Shown here in pieces: positions 1 to 6,659 of a DNA stretch of 15,843 bases. Numbering within the stretch: the stretch's first letter is position 1; each line of letters begins with the position of its first letter. The stretch comes from Oscillospiraceae bacterium (GTDB lineage: Bacteria; Bacillota; Clostridia; Oscillospirales; UBA929), in the NCBI GenBank assembly GCA_009777435.1, contig WRLW01000008.1:1-15843 (forward strand), written 5' to 3'. Under the pieces are notes generated by a model. That model did not search any database. It was not told the DNA's origin and worked only from the letters and a program-made list of their open reading frames with translations. The position numbers and the translations under genes are program-made.

Positions 1-174
1 CTTGGATTGCTGCTGCTGTTCAGGCTAAAGCCGCCCAAACGGCCTATGTTCAAAGACGCCGCGCTTGAAACGGCCGCCGCCGGCGCCGATGCCGAAGAAG
101 AAAGCGGCCGCCCCGGCGCCGGGCATATCAAAGACAAGCGCGTGTGGCGCCTCAAGGACAAAGACGAGGAGTGA
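1..174 (+). CDS. C-terminal end of an unidentified membrane-type protein (5' truncated)
   Basis: The open frame enters from the left edge and stops at TGA 172-174, giving 57 residues. It begins with a short hydrophobic run (LGLLLLF). A basic patch (RLKPPKRP), an Ala/Gly/Glu-rich stretch and a very charged tail ending KDKDEE follow. This is what the cytoplasmic tail of a protein whose last transmembrane helix ends at the window edge would look like. No family can be recognised from so little. The frame has no start in the window and its role cannot be inferred; a link to the downstream surface-glycan genes is possible only by proximity. Confidence 0.6.
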   Translation, partial: LGLLLLFRLKPPKRPMFKDAALETAAAGADAEEESGRPGAGHIKDKRVWRLKDKDEE

Positions 175-200
175 ATAGTTACTCAGGGCAGACGAATGAA

Positions 201-461
201 TGTGTATTGCACAATTCCCGATGTGCTGCCGTAGGGGCGACCGTCCCCGGTCGCCCGCGTCCGCGCGTGTGGTAAAATGAGCCGCGGACGCACACTGTGC
301 GTCCCTACAGGGGTTGCCGAATTTCGTCGTGCCGGGGTGGTATTGTGTGGTCGTAGGGACGCACATTGTGCGTCCGCCGTTCCCCCGCGTTCATCGGCAC
401 GGCGCAGGGTTGCGGGCGACCGGGACGGTCGCCCCTACGGAGATTTGTGCAATATAGACAC
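201..461. repeat. MITE-like nested inverted-repeat element
   Basis: Two outer arms, 231-258 and 412-438, are reverse complements that differ by one extra C in the left arm. They carry a GTAGGGGCGACCGTC...CGGTCGCCCGC pattern. The outer termini also pair: ATTGCACAA at 206-214 with TTGTGCAAT at 445-453. Inside lie two 25-nt segments, 284-308 and 353-377, that are reverse complements with one mismatch. Each contains its own GGACGCACA/TGTGCGTCC palindrome. The element carries no credible gene. Nested palindromes of this kind suggest a non-autonomous mobile element or a dispersed intergenic repeat. A 12-nt palindrome, CCTGCCGGCAGG, lies just outside at 483-494. The rest of the 175-520 gap shows only the ribosome binding site of the next gene. 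Confidence 0.75.
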
Positions 462-520
462 TCATGCTCTTGCCCTGATATGCCTGCCGGCAGGGATACG
501 CTATAAGGAGCGAATTTCCA

Positions 521-1309
521 ATGAAAAAAACAGGAATTTTCTTAATAATTACGGCCATTCTGCTGTTATCTCTCGCCGCCTGTTCGGGCGTGGACGCAGC
601 GCCAACACCCTCGCCCGCCCCAACACCGGCGCCACAACCGACGCCATCGCCCACGCCCCAGACCGTATCCTACACACAAGCCGATTTAGAAACGGCTATG
701 GCAAACTCAAAAAAGGGCATGGATAACTTTCTCTCGGCTTACCCCGATTATGTTAGCGGTAGACAAAGCTTGGGAAGCAGCACCGTAAGCAGCAGCGACC
801 CTGCGGGGAAATTTGAGGGATATTGGGTCTGGGGAAGCATAAAAGACGGCGCGCCTGATGGCGCCTGTTCACTGTATCTCTCCAAAGGCGAAACAGCGCA
901 ATATAATTCATACGATTTTACCAACGCAATACTCGGCACATTTGTAAACGGGAAACTGAATGGGCTTGGCTATATCAAAAACAGCGGATTTACTTATTCA
1001 GGATACTTTAAGGATAATAAGTTTGACGGAAAAGGAATCTATGAAGAGCAAGATCAGCGTTGGGCGGGTGAATGGATAAACGGTTCGTTCACAGGCTATG
1101 GGGTTGTGTTTAATTTCCTGACAGAGGGCAGTTATAGCGGGTATTTTGAAAATGGTGTTTTGCAAGGATTAGGCTCTTTGCGTATCGACGAAGGAACATG
1201 GTTCGGGAATTTCAAAGACGGTGAGCTTGTAATGCCGCTTGGCTTCGACAAGCACGCCGACCAGGAACGCGCCGCAGATTCAAGCGCAATGGCAAACGCT
1301 TACGCGTAA
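521..1309 (+). CDS. MORN-repeat lipoprotein
   Basis: This 262-residue protein starts at an ATG preceded by AAGGAG at 505-510, a 10-nt spacing. Residues 1-21 form a lipoprotein signal (hydrophobic core then LAAC), with Cys21 the predicted lipidated residue. A Pro/Thr/Ala-rich linker at about 27-46 follows and would hold the domain away from the membrane. From about residue 98 to 242 there are some five to six degenerate MORN-type repeats, for example GYFKDNKFDGKG, GEWINGSFTGYG and GYFENGVLQGLG. MORN repeats form elongated beta-sheet arrays that often serve as protein or envelope binding platforms. The substrate here is unknown. The protein would act on the outer face of the membrane. The gene lies 64 bp upstream of the polysaccharide ligase gene in the same orientation, so a role at the surface glycan is possible but inferred. 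Confidence 0.85.
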   Translation: MKKTGIFLIITAILLLSLAACSGVDAAPTPSPAPTPAPQPTPSPTPQTVSYTQADLETAMANSKKGMDNFLSAYPDYVSGRQSLGSSTVSSSDPAGKFEGYWVWGSIKDGAPDGACSLYLSKGETAQYNSYDFTNAILGTFVNGKLNGLGYIKNSGFTYSGYFKDNKFDGKGIYEEQDQRWAGEWINGSFTGYGVVFNFLTEGSYSGYFENGVLQGLGSLRIDEGTWFGNFKDGELVMPLGFDKHADQERAADSSAMANAYA

Positions 1310-1324
1310 GTTTGTATTCCATGT

Positions 1325-1344
1325 GCCGGCAATGGCTTGCCGGC
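1325..1344 (+). other. Intergenic 8-bp hairpin between lipoprotein and ligase genes
   Basis: GCCGGCAA and TTGCCGGC form a perfect 8-bp stem around a TGGC loop. No T-tract follows, so it is not a convincing intrinsic terminator. It could be a weak attenuator, an mRNA-stabilising stem or a small dispersed palindrome. Similar GCCGGC-centred palindromes occur at 483-494 and 3598-3625. Confidence 0.4.
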
Positions 1345-1373
1345 GCGGGAGAATAAAATAATGAGGTAACACA

Positions 1374-3041
1374 ATGTCAAAAAAAGACCCGAAAAAAATC
1401 TCCCGAACGGCCGCGTCTCAAAAGAAGCACCAGATGGAGTCCGGGGCGTTAGAGGCGCGCGGCGGCGCGCTGTCGCTGACAGCCGAGATATTCGCGCTGA
1501 TACTGCTGGCGGTATACCCTCTGTATCTCAACAGCGACAGGTATATCGCGTTAGTCAAGCACAAGACCAACTTCCTGTGGATGACGTCGCTCATATTAAC
1601 GGTGGCTCTGGCTCTGGTCGCGCTGGCCTTTTTGGGCATCGCCAAATCACATGATAAAACACGCCCGGTCTTATACGCGGCGGACTGGGCGGCCGTGGCC
1701 TACCTCGCGTGTATAATCCTGTCGTGCGTGACCTCGCCGCTCACAAGCGACAAGCTGGGCGCCGGCCGTTTTGAATACTTCATGTGGGGCAACGCCAACC
1801 CGTCTAATCCCCGGTTAGAGGGCCTTGTTACATGGAGCTGTTATCTGCTGGCTTATTTCGCGGTTTCCCGCTTGTTCAGGCCGCGTGAGCGCGACTGGGC
1901 CATCTTCGCCGTGTCGGCCAACCTGCTCGCGCTGATAGGCTTTTTCCAGTTCATCGGGCATGATTTTCTTGACTTATACCCATATGAGCGCGAGGGCATG
2001 GCATACCCTTATGGCTGGATAGACATCCATTTCCGCTCAACGCTCGGCAACGTTGACGTGCTGTCGGCGTATGTCGGCATCGTCATACCTTTTTTCATGG
2101 TGCTGTACTGCAAGGGCGCGGGCAAGCTGCGCTTCATATACCTGAGCGCCGTAGTGACCAATTTTATGCTGATGATACTCGGCGGGGCCGACGGCGGCAA
2201 GGTGGGGGTGCTGGCGGCTCTGACGGCCGTTTTCGTGCTTGTGCTGACCGACCGCACGGCCCTGACCCGTTTCGCGTCCGCGCTGGGGCTGTCGTCTCTG
2301 TCGTGCCTGTTGATAACCGCCGCGCAGGACGCGCGCGAGGTGTATAACTCGACCGGTTTCCTGCATAGGATGACATGGGGCGGGCATATGCTGTCAAGCG
2401 TTTGGTTTTTGGCGGGGCTTGCGGGGCTTGCCATAGCCGCCGTGATAAGATTCGCGCCCATACCCTTCAACCCGAAAGCGTACAGGCTCGCGGGCCTTAT
2501 AGCGTCGGCGGTTATCGTGGTAGGCGGCGTCGCGGGTCTGGAAATCGTGGGCGCGCGCGCCGGCAGCGACCAAAGCGTCGTCTATCAGGCCAGACAGGTC
2601 ATGCACGGGCGCATGGAGGATCATTACGGTTCGGGCCGCGGCTTTGTGTGGAGGCGCACCATGACGGTCATCGCCGAGCGCCCGCTGCTCGGCACCGGCC
2701 CGGACACGTTTTACAACGCCTTCTGGTCGTTTCAGCGCGAGGCCATGGACGTGACCGGCACGCCTTTTGACAAGGCGCACAACGATCTGCTTGAGATCGC
2801 GGTATGCTCGGGACTGCTTGGGCTGGCGGCATATCTGGCGCTGCTGGGCGGCGTCGCGTCGCGCGCCGTCTCAAAGCTCCAAAAATCGCCTTGGATGCTG
2901 GCGGCGTCGGTGGCGGCGTTCGGCTTCTTTGTCCAAAGCCTGTTCGGCGTGAGCGTGCCCCTTGTAACGCCGTTGTTCTATGTCATGCTGGGCACAATAA
3001 TATCCCTGTCGAAAAACGGCGTCAAATCGGCGCAATCATGA
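1374..3041 (+). CDS. O-antigen ligase/Wzy polymerase-like membrane protein
   Basis: This 555-residue polytopic protein has about 30 basic, polar cytoplasmic residues and then many hydrophobic segments (about 36-52, 68-90, 103-118, 150-166, 176-195, 228-246, 253-270, 278-292, 341-357, 372-390, 474-495, 506-545). The hallmark of the O-antigen ligase/Wzy_C family is at about 421-490. It comprises RGFVWRRTMTVIAERPLLG, GPDTFYNAF and FDKAHNDLLEIAVCSGLLG, with the expected Arg and His residues. Family members join or polymerise undecaprenyl-linked glycans on the outer face of the membrane, or ligate glycans to proteins. The exact acceptor cannot be read from sequence. The gene stops at TGA 3039-3041, 15 nt before the sugar-phosphate transferase start, which suggests one operon and one glycan pathway. 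Confidence 0.85.
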   Translation: MSKKDPKKISRTAASQKKHQMESGALEARGGALSLTAEIFALILLAVYPLYLNSDRYIALVKHKTNFLWMTSLILTVALALVALAFLGIAKSHDKTRPVLYAADWAAVAYLACIILSCVTSPLTSDKLGAGRFEYFMWGNANPSNPRLEGLVTWSCYLLAYFAVSRLFRPRERDWAIFAVSANLLALIGFFQFIGHDFLDLYPYEREGMAYPYGWIDIHFRSTLGNVDVLSAYVGIVIPFFMVLYCKGAGKLRFIYLSAVVTNFMLMILGGADGGKVGVLAALTAVFVLVLTDRTALTRFASALGLSSLSCLLITAAQDAREVYNSTGFLHRMTWGGHMLSSVWFLAGLAGLAIAAVIRFAPIPFNPKAYRLAGLIASAVIVVGGVAGLEIVGARAGSDQSVVYQARQVMHGRMEDHYGSGRGFVWRRTMTVIAERPLLGTGPDTFYNAFWSFQREAMDVTGTPFDKAHNDLLEIAVCSGLLGLAAYLALLGGVASRAVSKLQKSPWMLAASVAAFGFFVQSLFGVSVPLVTPLFYVMLGTIISLSKNGVKSAQS

Positions 3042-3044
3042 TTC

Positions 3045-3050
3045 GAGGTG
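3045..3050 (+). promoter_or_regulatory. Ribosome binding site fixing the sugar transferase start
   Basis: GAGGTG lies 6 nt before ATG 3057. A longer reading would start at GTG 3048, but that GTG is part of this Shine-Dalgarno sequence. ATG 3057 is therefore the better start. Confidence 0.7.
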
Positions 3051-3056
3051 CGTTTT

Positions 3057-3641
3057 ATGCGGCCTTATCTGTTTGTAAAAAGAGCGGGCGATATCGTGCT
3101 GTCCGCGGCGGCGGCCCTGATTTTACTGCCCTTTTTGCCTGTGGCGGCATTGGTTATCAAGCTCGACAGCCCGGGGCCGGTTTTCTTCACGCAAAGGCGC
3201 GTGGGCAAGGACAAGCGGATATTCAAGCTGTATAAATTCCGCACCATGCGCACCGACGCGCCCAAGGATACGCCAACGCACCTGCTGTCCGGCGCGCGGG
3301 CGCACATAACGCCGCTCGGCGCCTTCATGCGGCGCGCCAGCATCGACGAGCTGCCGCAGCTTGTCAATATCCTGCGGGGCGACATGAGTATAGTGGGGCC
3401 GCGCCCGGCGCTGTGGAACCAGGACGACCTTGTGGCCGAGCGCGGCAAATACGGCGCGAACGGCGTCCGGCCCGGGCTGACCGGACTGGCTCAGGTCATG
3501 GGCCGCGACGAGCTGCCCATACCCCAAAAGGCGGCGTATGACGGGCAGTACGTGGCCGAGCTGGGCTTTTTGTCCGACTGCCGCATAGTAATGAAAACCT
3601 TTGCCGGCGTGATAGCCGGCAAAGGCGTTGTGGATAGCTGA
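3057..3641 (+). CDS. PglC-type undecaprenyl-phosphate sugar-1-phosphate transferase
   Basis: This 194-residue protein belongs to the bacterial sugar transferase family (monotopic phosphoglycosyl transferases). It starts with the family signature KRAGDIVLSA and a single hydrophobic re-entrant segment at about 12-34. SPGPVFFTQRRVGKDKR and FKLYKFRTMR follow. The catalytic Asp-Glu pair is D97-E98 in RASIDELPQL, then GDMSIVGPRP and RPGLTGLAQV. Its length matches the minimal PglC type, without the extra N-terminal membrane domain of WbaP. Such enzymes move a sugar phosphate from a UDP-sugar to undecaprenyl phosphate at the inner face of the membrane, the first step of glycan assembly. With the Wzy/ligase gene just upstream this makes a compact surface-glycan module. 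The sugar used is not predictable. Confidence 0.92.
   Translation: MRPYLFVKRAGDIVLSAAAALILLPFLPVAALVIKLDSPGPVFFTQRRVGKDKRIFKLYKFRTMRTDAPKDTPTHLLSGARAHITPLGAFMRRASIDELPQLVNILRGDMSIVGPRPALWNQDDLVAERGKYGANGVRPGLTGLAQVMGRDELPIPQKAAYDGQYVAELGFLSDCRIVMKTFAGVIAGKGVVDS
3598..3625 (+). repeat. Perfect 11-bp inverted repeat in the 3' end of the sugar transferase gene
   Basis: CCTTTGCCGGC (3598-3608) and GCCGGCAAAGG (3615-3625) pair around the 6-nt loop GTGATA, over the codons for the last few residues. No T-tract follows. It lies 36 bp before the convergent operon's end, so it may act as a transcript-end structure between the convergent units, or may be coincidental in this GC-rich DNA. Confidence 0.5.
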
Positions 3642-3660
3642 GGGGGGCGCACGCCGCGCG

Positions 3661-4821
3661 TCAGCCGCGCGAGAGATACTCTAAATTTTTCCTTATAAGC
3701 TCGCCGCGAAGCCTTACGCAGTCCGCGCTGCGCAGCGGATCCTCCGGCGTGTTGAACACATAGTCGGTCAGACGCGCCAGCGTCGTCCTCGCCACATGCG
3801 TCCTCGTATCGGAGGACGCGTAATATATATACACATATTCGCCGTCAGCAATGGCTCCGTTTGTGAAAACGACGTTTGAGACGTCGCCCGTGCGCTCGCC
3901 GCCGCGCGGGGCTATCAGGTATCCGCCCGGCCTTGCCGTGCAGCGCGCGGGGTCGTCTAAGGCGGTCGCGAACGCGTAGATAACATACCGCAGGCCGGCG
4001 GCCGTGTTTCTAACGCCGTGCGCGATATGTATAAAGCCCCGCCCGGTCTTTATGGGCACGCAGCCCGCGCCGTTTTTGGCCTCCTTGACCGTGTGGTATA
4101 CCCTATCGTCGATTATGGTCTCCGCCCCCGTTACGGGGTCGGTTATGTCGTCGCACAGCGCGAAGCCTATACCGCCGCCCGAGCCGGTTTCGATGAAACC
4201 GTCCTGCGGCCTTGTGTAAAAGGCATATTTCCCGTCCACAAGCTCCGGGTGCAGCACCACGTTGCGCTGCTGCGCCGACGGGGTTTTCAAATTCGGCAGC
4301 CGCGTCCATGTTTTCAAATCAGCCGTGCGGACTATGCCCGCGCAGGCGACCGCAGCCGAGGGGTCGGCGCTTGAATCGTCGTGTGATTCCGAGCAGAACA
4401 CCCCGTATATGTACCCGTCCTCGTGCGGGGTCAGGCGCATGTCGTATACATTGGTCTCATTTGGCTCGGTATCGGGCAGCTCGACGGGATAATCCCAAAA
4501 GGAAAAGCCTTCCGTCGGGCTTTCGCTCTCGGCGACGCCGAAAAAGGATTTGCGGTCGCCGCCCTCGATGCGCGCGATAAGATAATATTTCCCGTTAAGC
4601 TTTATGCTCCCGGCGTTGAACACGGCGTTTACGCCGAGGCGTTCCATAAAAAACGGGTTTGTACTCTCGTCAAAGTCGTATTTCCAAAACGGCGGTATAT
4701 GCTCCGCCGTCAAAACAGGGTTCTCATACCTGTCAAAGATCCCGTTATAGAAATTCGAGACGCTGTTTTTCCGGCCGATAAGCTCGCCGTACTCCCCCAT
4801 CAGCTTCGCGTATGTACGCAT
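3661..4821 (-). CDS. 4-O-beta-D-mannosyl-D-glucose phosphorylase (GH130)
   Basis: This 386-residue cytoplasmic enzyme matches GH130 mannosylglucose phosphorylases closely. Motifs include RYENPVLTAEHIPPFW, FNAGSIKLNGKYYLIARIEG with GGDRKSFFGVAES, VYDMRLTPHEDG, NVVLHPELV, FYTRPQDGFI, AHGVRNTAAGLRYV and YYASSDTRTHVA. The Asp in YDMRLT (about residue 127) corresponds to the family's general acid. The reaction is phosphorolysis of beta-mannosyl-1,4-glucose to alpha-mannose 1-phosphate and glucose. It is the last gene of the minus-strand operon and overlaps the epimerase gene by 22 bp. The start at 4821 is preferred because GAGGGAG lies 5 nt upstream and the N-terminal helix is usual for the family. 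An internal ATG at 4800, forming a TGATG overlap with the epimerase stop, has a weaker ribosome site. Confidence 0.95.
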   Translation of the reverse strand: MRTYAKLMGEYGELIGRKNSVSNFYNGIFDRYENPVLTAEHIPPFWKYDFDESTNPFFMERLGVNAVFNAGSIKLNGKYYLIARIEGGDRKSFFGVAESESPTEGFSFWDYPVELPDTEPNETNVYDMRLTPHEDGYIYGVFCSESHDDSSADPSAAVACAGIVRTADLKTWTRLPNLKTPSAQQRNVVLHPELVDGKYAFYTRPQDGFIETGSGGGIGFALCDDITDPVTGAETIIDDRVYHTVKEAKNGAGCVPIKTGRGFIHIAHGVRNTAAGLRYVIYAFATALDDPARCTARPGGYLIAPRGGERTGDVSNVVFTNGAIADGEYVYIYYASSDTRTHVARTTLARLTDYVFNTPEDPLRSADCVRLRGELIRKNLEYLSRG

Positions 4822-6008
4822 ATGATCTCCCTCTTCATCAGCTCAAAAACCATCCTGCCGTTATGGTATGGGCATTTCCACTGTCCCGCTATCGGATGCC
4901 CGGACACGGGGCGGTCATTCTCGTCCACTTCCCAGAACCACTCCGAGCCGCCGCGCTTGTCGGCAATATGCTCCATTATATAGCCGAACACCGCGCGGGC
5001 GGCCGCCAGATACTTTTCATGGCCGGATTTTTGGTATTCGTTTATAAAGCCGACCACCGCCTCGGCCTGCACCCACCATACCCTGTTCCTGTCCACACAG
5101 CCGCCCGTGCGCTCGTTATACAGCGCCCTGCCGTCGAAGGCGGCGTCCAAAATATTATCGGCGACCTGTGTGTTGAACGCGCTCATCTGCGCGGAGCGCG
5201 CATAGCCTATGGCGCCGCACGCGAGGTCGATAAGCCACGCAGCCTCTATATCATGCCCGTATGAGTGTACGTCGGCCAGCGAACGGTAATGGTCGTCGAA
5301 AAAGACCGAGAGCCTTTTGTTTTCACGGTCGTATATCCTGCTCTCTATAAGCTCCAGAACGCCCTCAAGCGCCGACTTTACAGCCGTGTCGCCTGTGACC
5401 TGATAAAGCGCCGTATACGCCTCGGCGAGGTGCAGGATGGTGTTCATGGTCTTTGTCACCGCCGCGCCCGACGCGTTGACCGTTTCGTTGTCGGCCAGCT
5501 TCTCGTTGCCGCAAGGCCTGAAGCTCCTGTCAAAGCTCTCGTTATAGCCCTCCGCGGCCTTGCACTTTGTCTCGATAAGCGAAAAGATATCGCGGGCAAG
5601 CCTGAGCGCGCCGGGATCCTTTGAAGCCGCGTGATACGCCGACAGGGCATAAACCGCGAACGCCTGATTATAGGTGTGCTTGAGCGTTTCGGCGGGCAGG
5701 CCGTCGTATGTCATAGACCAATACACGCCGCCGAACTCGCGGTCAACGGCCCGCTCTATGAACTCAAACGCGCGCGCGGCATAGCCTAAGCTATCCGCGT
5801 CGCCGGCGACCGAATAGGCGTTTGAGAAAAACCACAGGATTCTGGCGTGCAGCAGCACGCCCTTATCGGCTTGCTTATCGGTTTTAAGGCTGTCGTCGGT
5901 CTCGCCGTAAAACCCGCCGTGCCTCGTATCGGCCAGAGCTTTCCAAAAGGGCAGTATGACCGAGCGCAAATGCCGCGCCGCCTCGTCCTTCATAACACGG
6001 TCACTCAT
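4800..6008 (-). CDS. Cellobiose 2-epimerase (N-acylglucosamine 2-epimerase fold)
   Basis: This 402-residue protein is of the (alpha/alpha)6-barrel AGE/cellobiose epimerase family. Motifs include HLRSVILPFWKAL, GGFYGETDD, KTMNTILHLAEAY (His193), YGHDIEAAWL (His252), WWVQAEAVVGFIN, GSEWFWEVDEN and QWKCPYHNGRM (His382). These histidines are the expected catalytic and binding residues. The enzyme epimerises the reducing-end glucose or mannose at C2 of beta-1,4 disaccharides. Next to the GH130 phosphorylase the likely substrate is beta-1,4-mannobiose, converted to mannosylglucose. Its ATG overlaps the stop of the PII-like gene (ATGA). The upstream ribosome site is weak, so translation is probably coupled. 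An alternative start at Met6 (5993) cannot be excluded. Confidence 0.95.
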   Translation of the reverse strand: MSDRVMKDEAARHLRSVILPFWKALADTRHGGFYGETDDSLKTDKQADKGVLLHARILWFFSNAYSVAGDADSLGYAARAFEFIERAVDREFGGVYWSMTYDGLPAETLKHTYNQAFAVYALSAYHAASKDPGALRLARDIFSLIETKCKAAEGYNESFDRSFRPCGNEKLADNETVNASGAAVTKTMNTILHLAEAYTALYQVTGDTAVKSALEGVLELIESRIYDRENKRLSVFFDDHYRSLADVHSYGHDIEAAWLIDLACGAIGYARSAQMSAFNTQVADNILDAAFDGRALYNERTGGCVDRNRVWWVQAEAVVGFINEYQKSGHEKYLAAARAVFGYIMEHIADKRGGSEWFWEVDENDRPVSGHPIAGQWKCPYHNGRMVFELMKREIICVHTRS

Positions 6009-6652
6009 TTATACAGCCCGTAGACCTCGTTGACGTCTAAGACATACATAACGCCGTTGCCGGGCTCGTCTATTTTCAAATGGCTCCTTATCGACTCGAC
6101 GATGCCGTCTTTTGAGTCGTTTTTGGTAAGGATAAAGACTACTTCCTTTTCCGGCTCGATTTCCACCGAAAACAGCTTCTGAACCTCATGGATGCCCGCG
6201 CCCCTCGCGTTCATGATGGTGCCGCCCTTGGAGCCGGCCTTGCTCGCGGCGTCGATTACATCCTCCGCCTTGCCCTTACTGACGACAACATATATTACGT
6301 TATACATACCCTTTCCTCCCTCGGTAATCGGCGAACTTTCGCCGACCACGTTCTTGCTGCCGATAAATTCAGGTACGGAATACGAAAACGCGATTCCCTT
6401 ATGCGGTTTTGCAAACTCCATATCTCCGCTTATACCGCTTATCGCCCCGGCGGCCAGCTCGCTTTCGATCACCATGGTTACGATCTCCTTGCGCACCTCG
6501 TTCAGTCCCAAAAACTCCAGCAGGCGGCTGTTTACCGTGCCCCTGCCTATGGATATGGTTCCGCCCTTCACACCGTATTTTTTAGCGAATTTCAATGTCT
6601 TGGAGGCGTCGCCGATGGTTACTACGCAGCATATCAAGCTAAATCCCGCCAT
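6005..6652 (-). CDS. Tandem PII-like regulatory protein
   Basis: This 215-residue protein contains two PII-like ferredoxin folds in one chain. In the first half FSLICCVVTIGDASKTLKFA is followed by KKYGVKGGTISIGRG and EIVTMVIESELA. In the second half MYNVIYVVVSKGKAEDVIDA is followed by SKAGSKGGTIMNARGAG and EKEVVFILTKND. The GGTI.x.RG segment matches the phosphate-binding turn of PII proteins. The canonical T-loop signature around Tyr51 is not present, so GlnD-type uridylylation is not expected. PII-family proteins bind nucleotides and control a membrane partner, so the DUF1538 gene 7 bp upstream is the likely partner (inference). GAGGTG at about 6662-6667, within the end of the upstream gene, serves as its ribosome site. 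Confidence 0.88.
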   Translation of the reverse strand: MAGFSLICCVVTIGDASKTLKFAKKYGVKGGTISIGRGTVNSRLLEFLGLNEVRKEIVTMVIESELAAGAISGISGDMEFAKPHKGIAFSYSVPEFIGSKNVVGESSPITEGGKGMYNVIYVVVSKGKAEDVIDAASKAGSKGGTIMNARGAGIHEVQKLFSVEIEPEKEVVFILTKNDSKDGIVESIRSHLKIDEPGNGVMYVLDVNEVYGLYK

Positions 6653-6659
6653 AGTCTTA

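Noticed and set aside
277..726. 149-residue plus-strand reading frame across the repeat element and lipoprotein start
   Set aside because: It lies over the palindromic repeat and overlaps the well-supported lipoprotein gene in another frame, with no ribosome site or family resemblance.
2009..2780. Long antisense and alternative-frame reading frames over the ligase gene
   Set aside because: They are typical of GC-rich coding DNA, rich in Arg, Ala and Pro, without ribosome sites, and conflict with a recognised gene.
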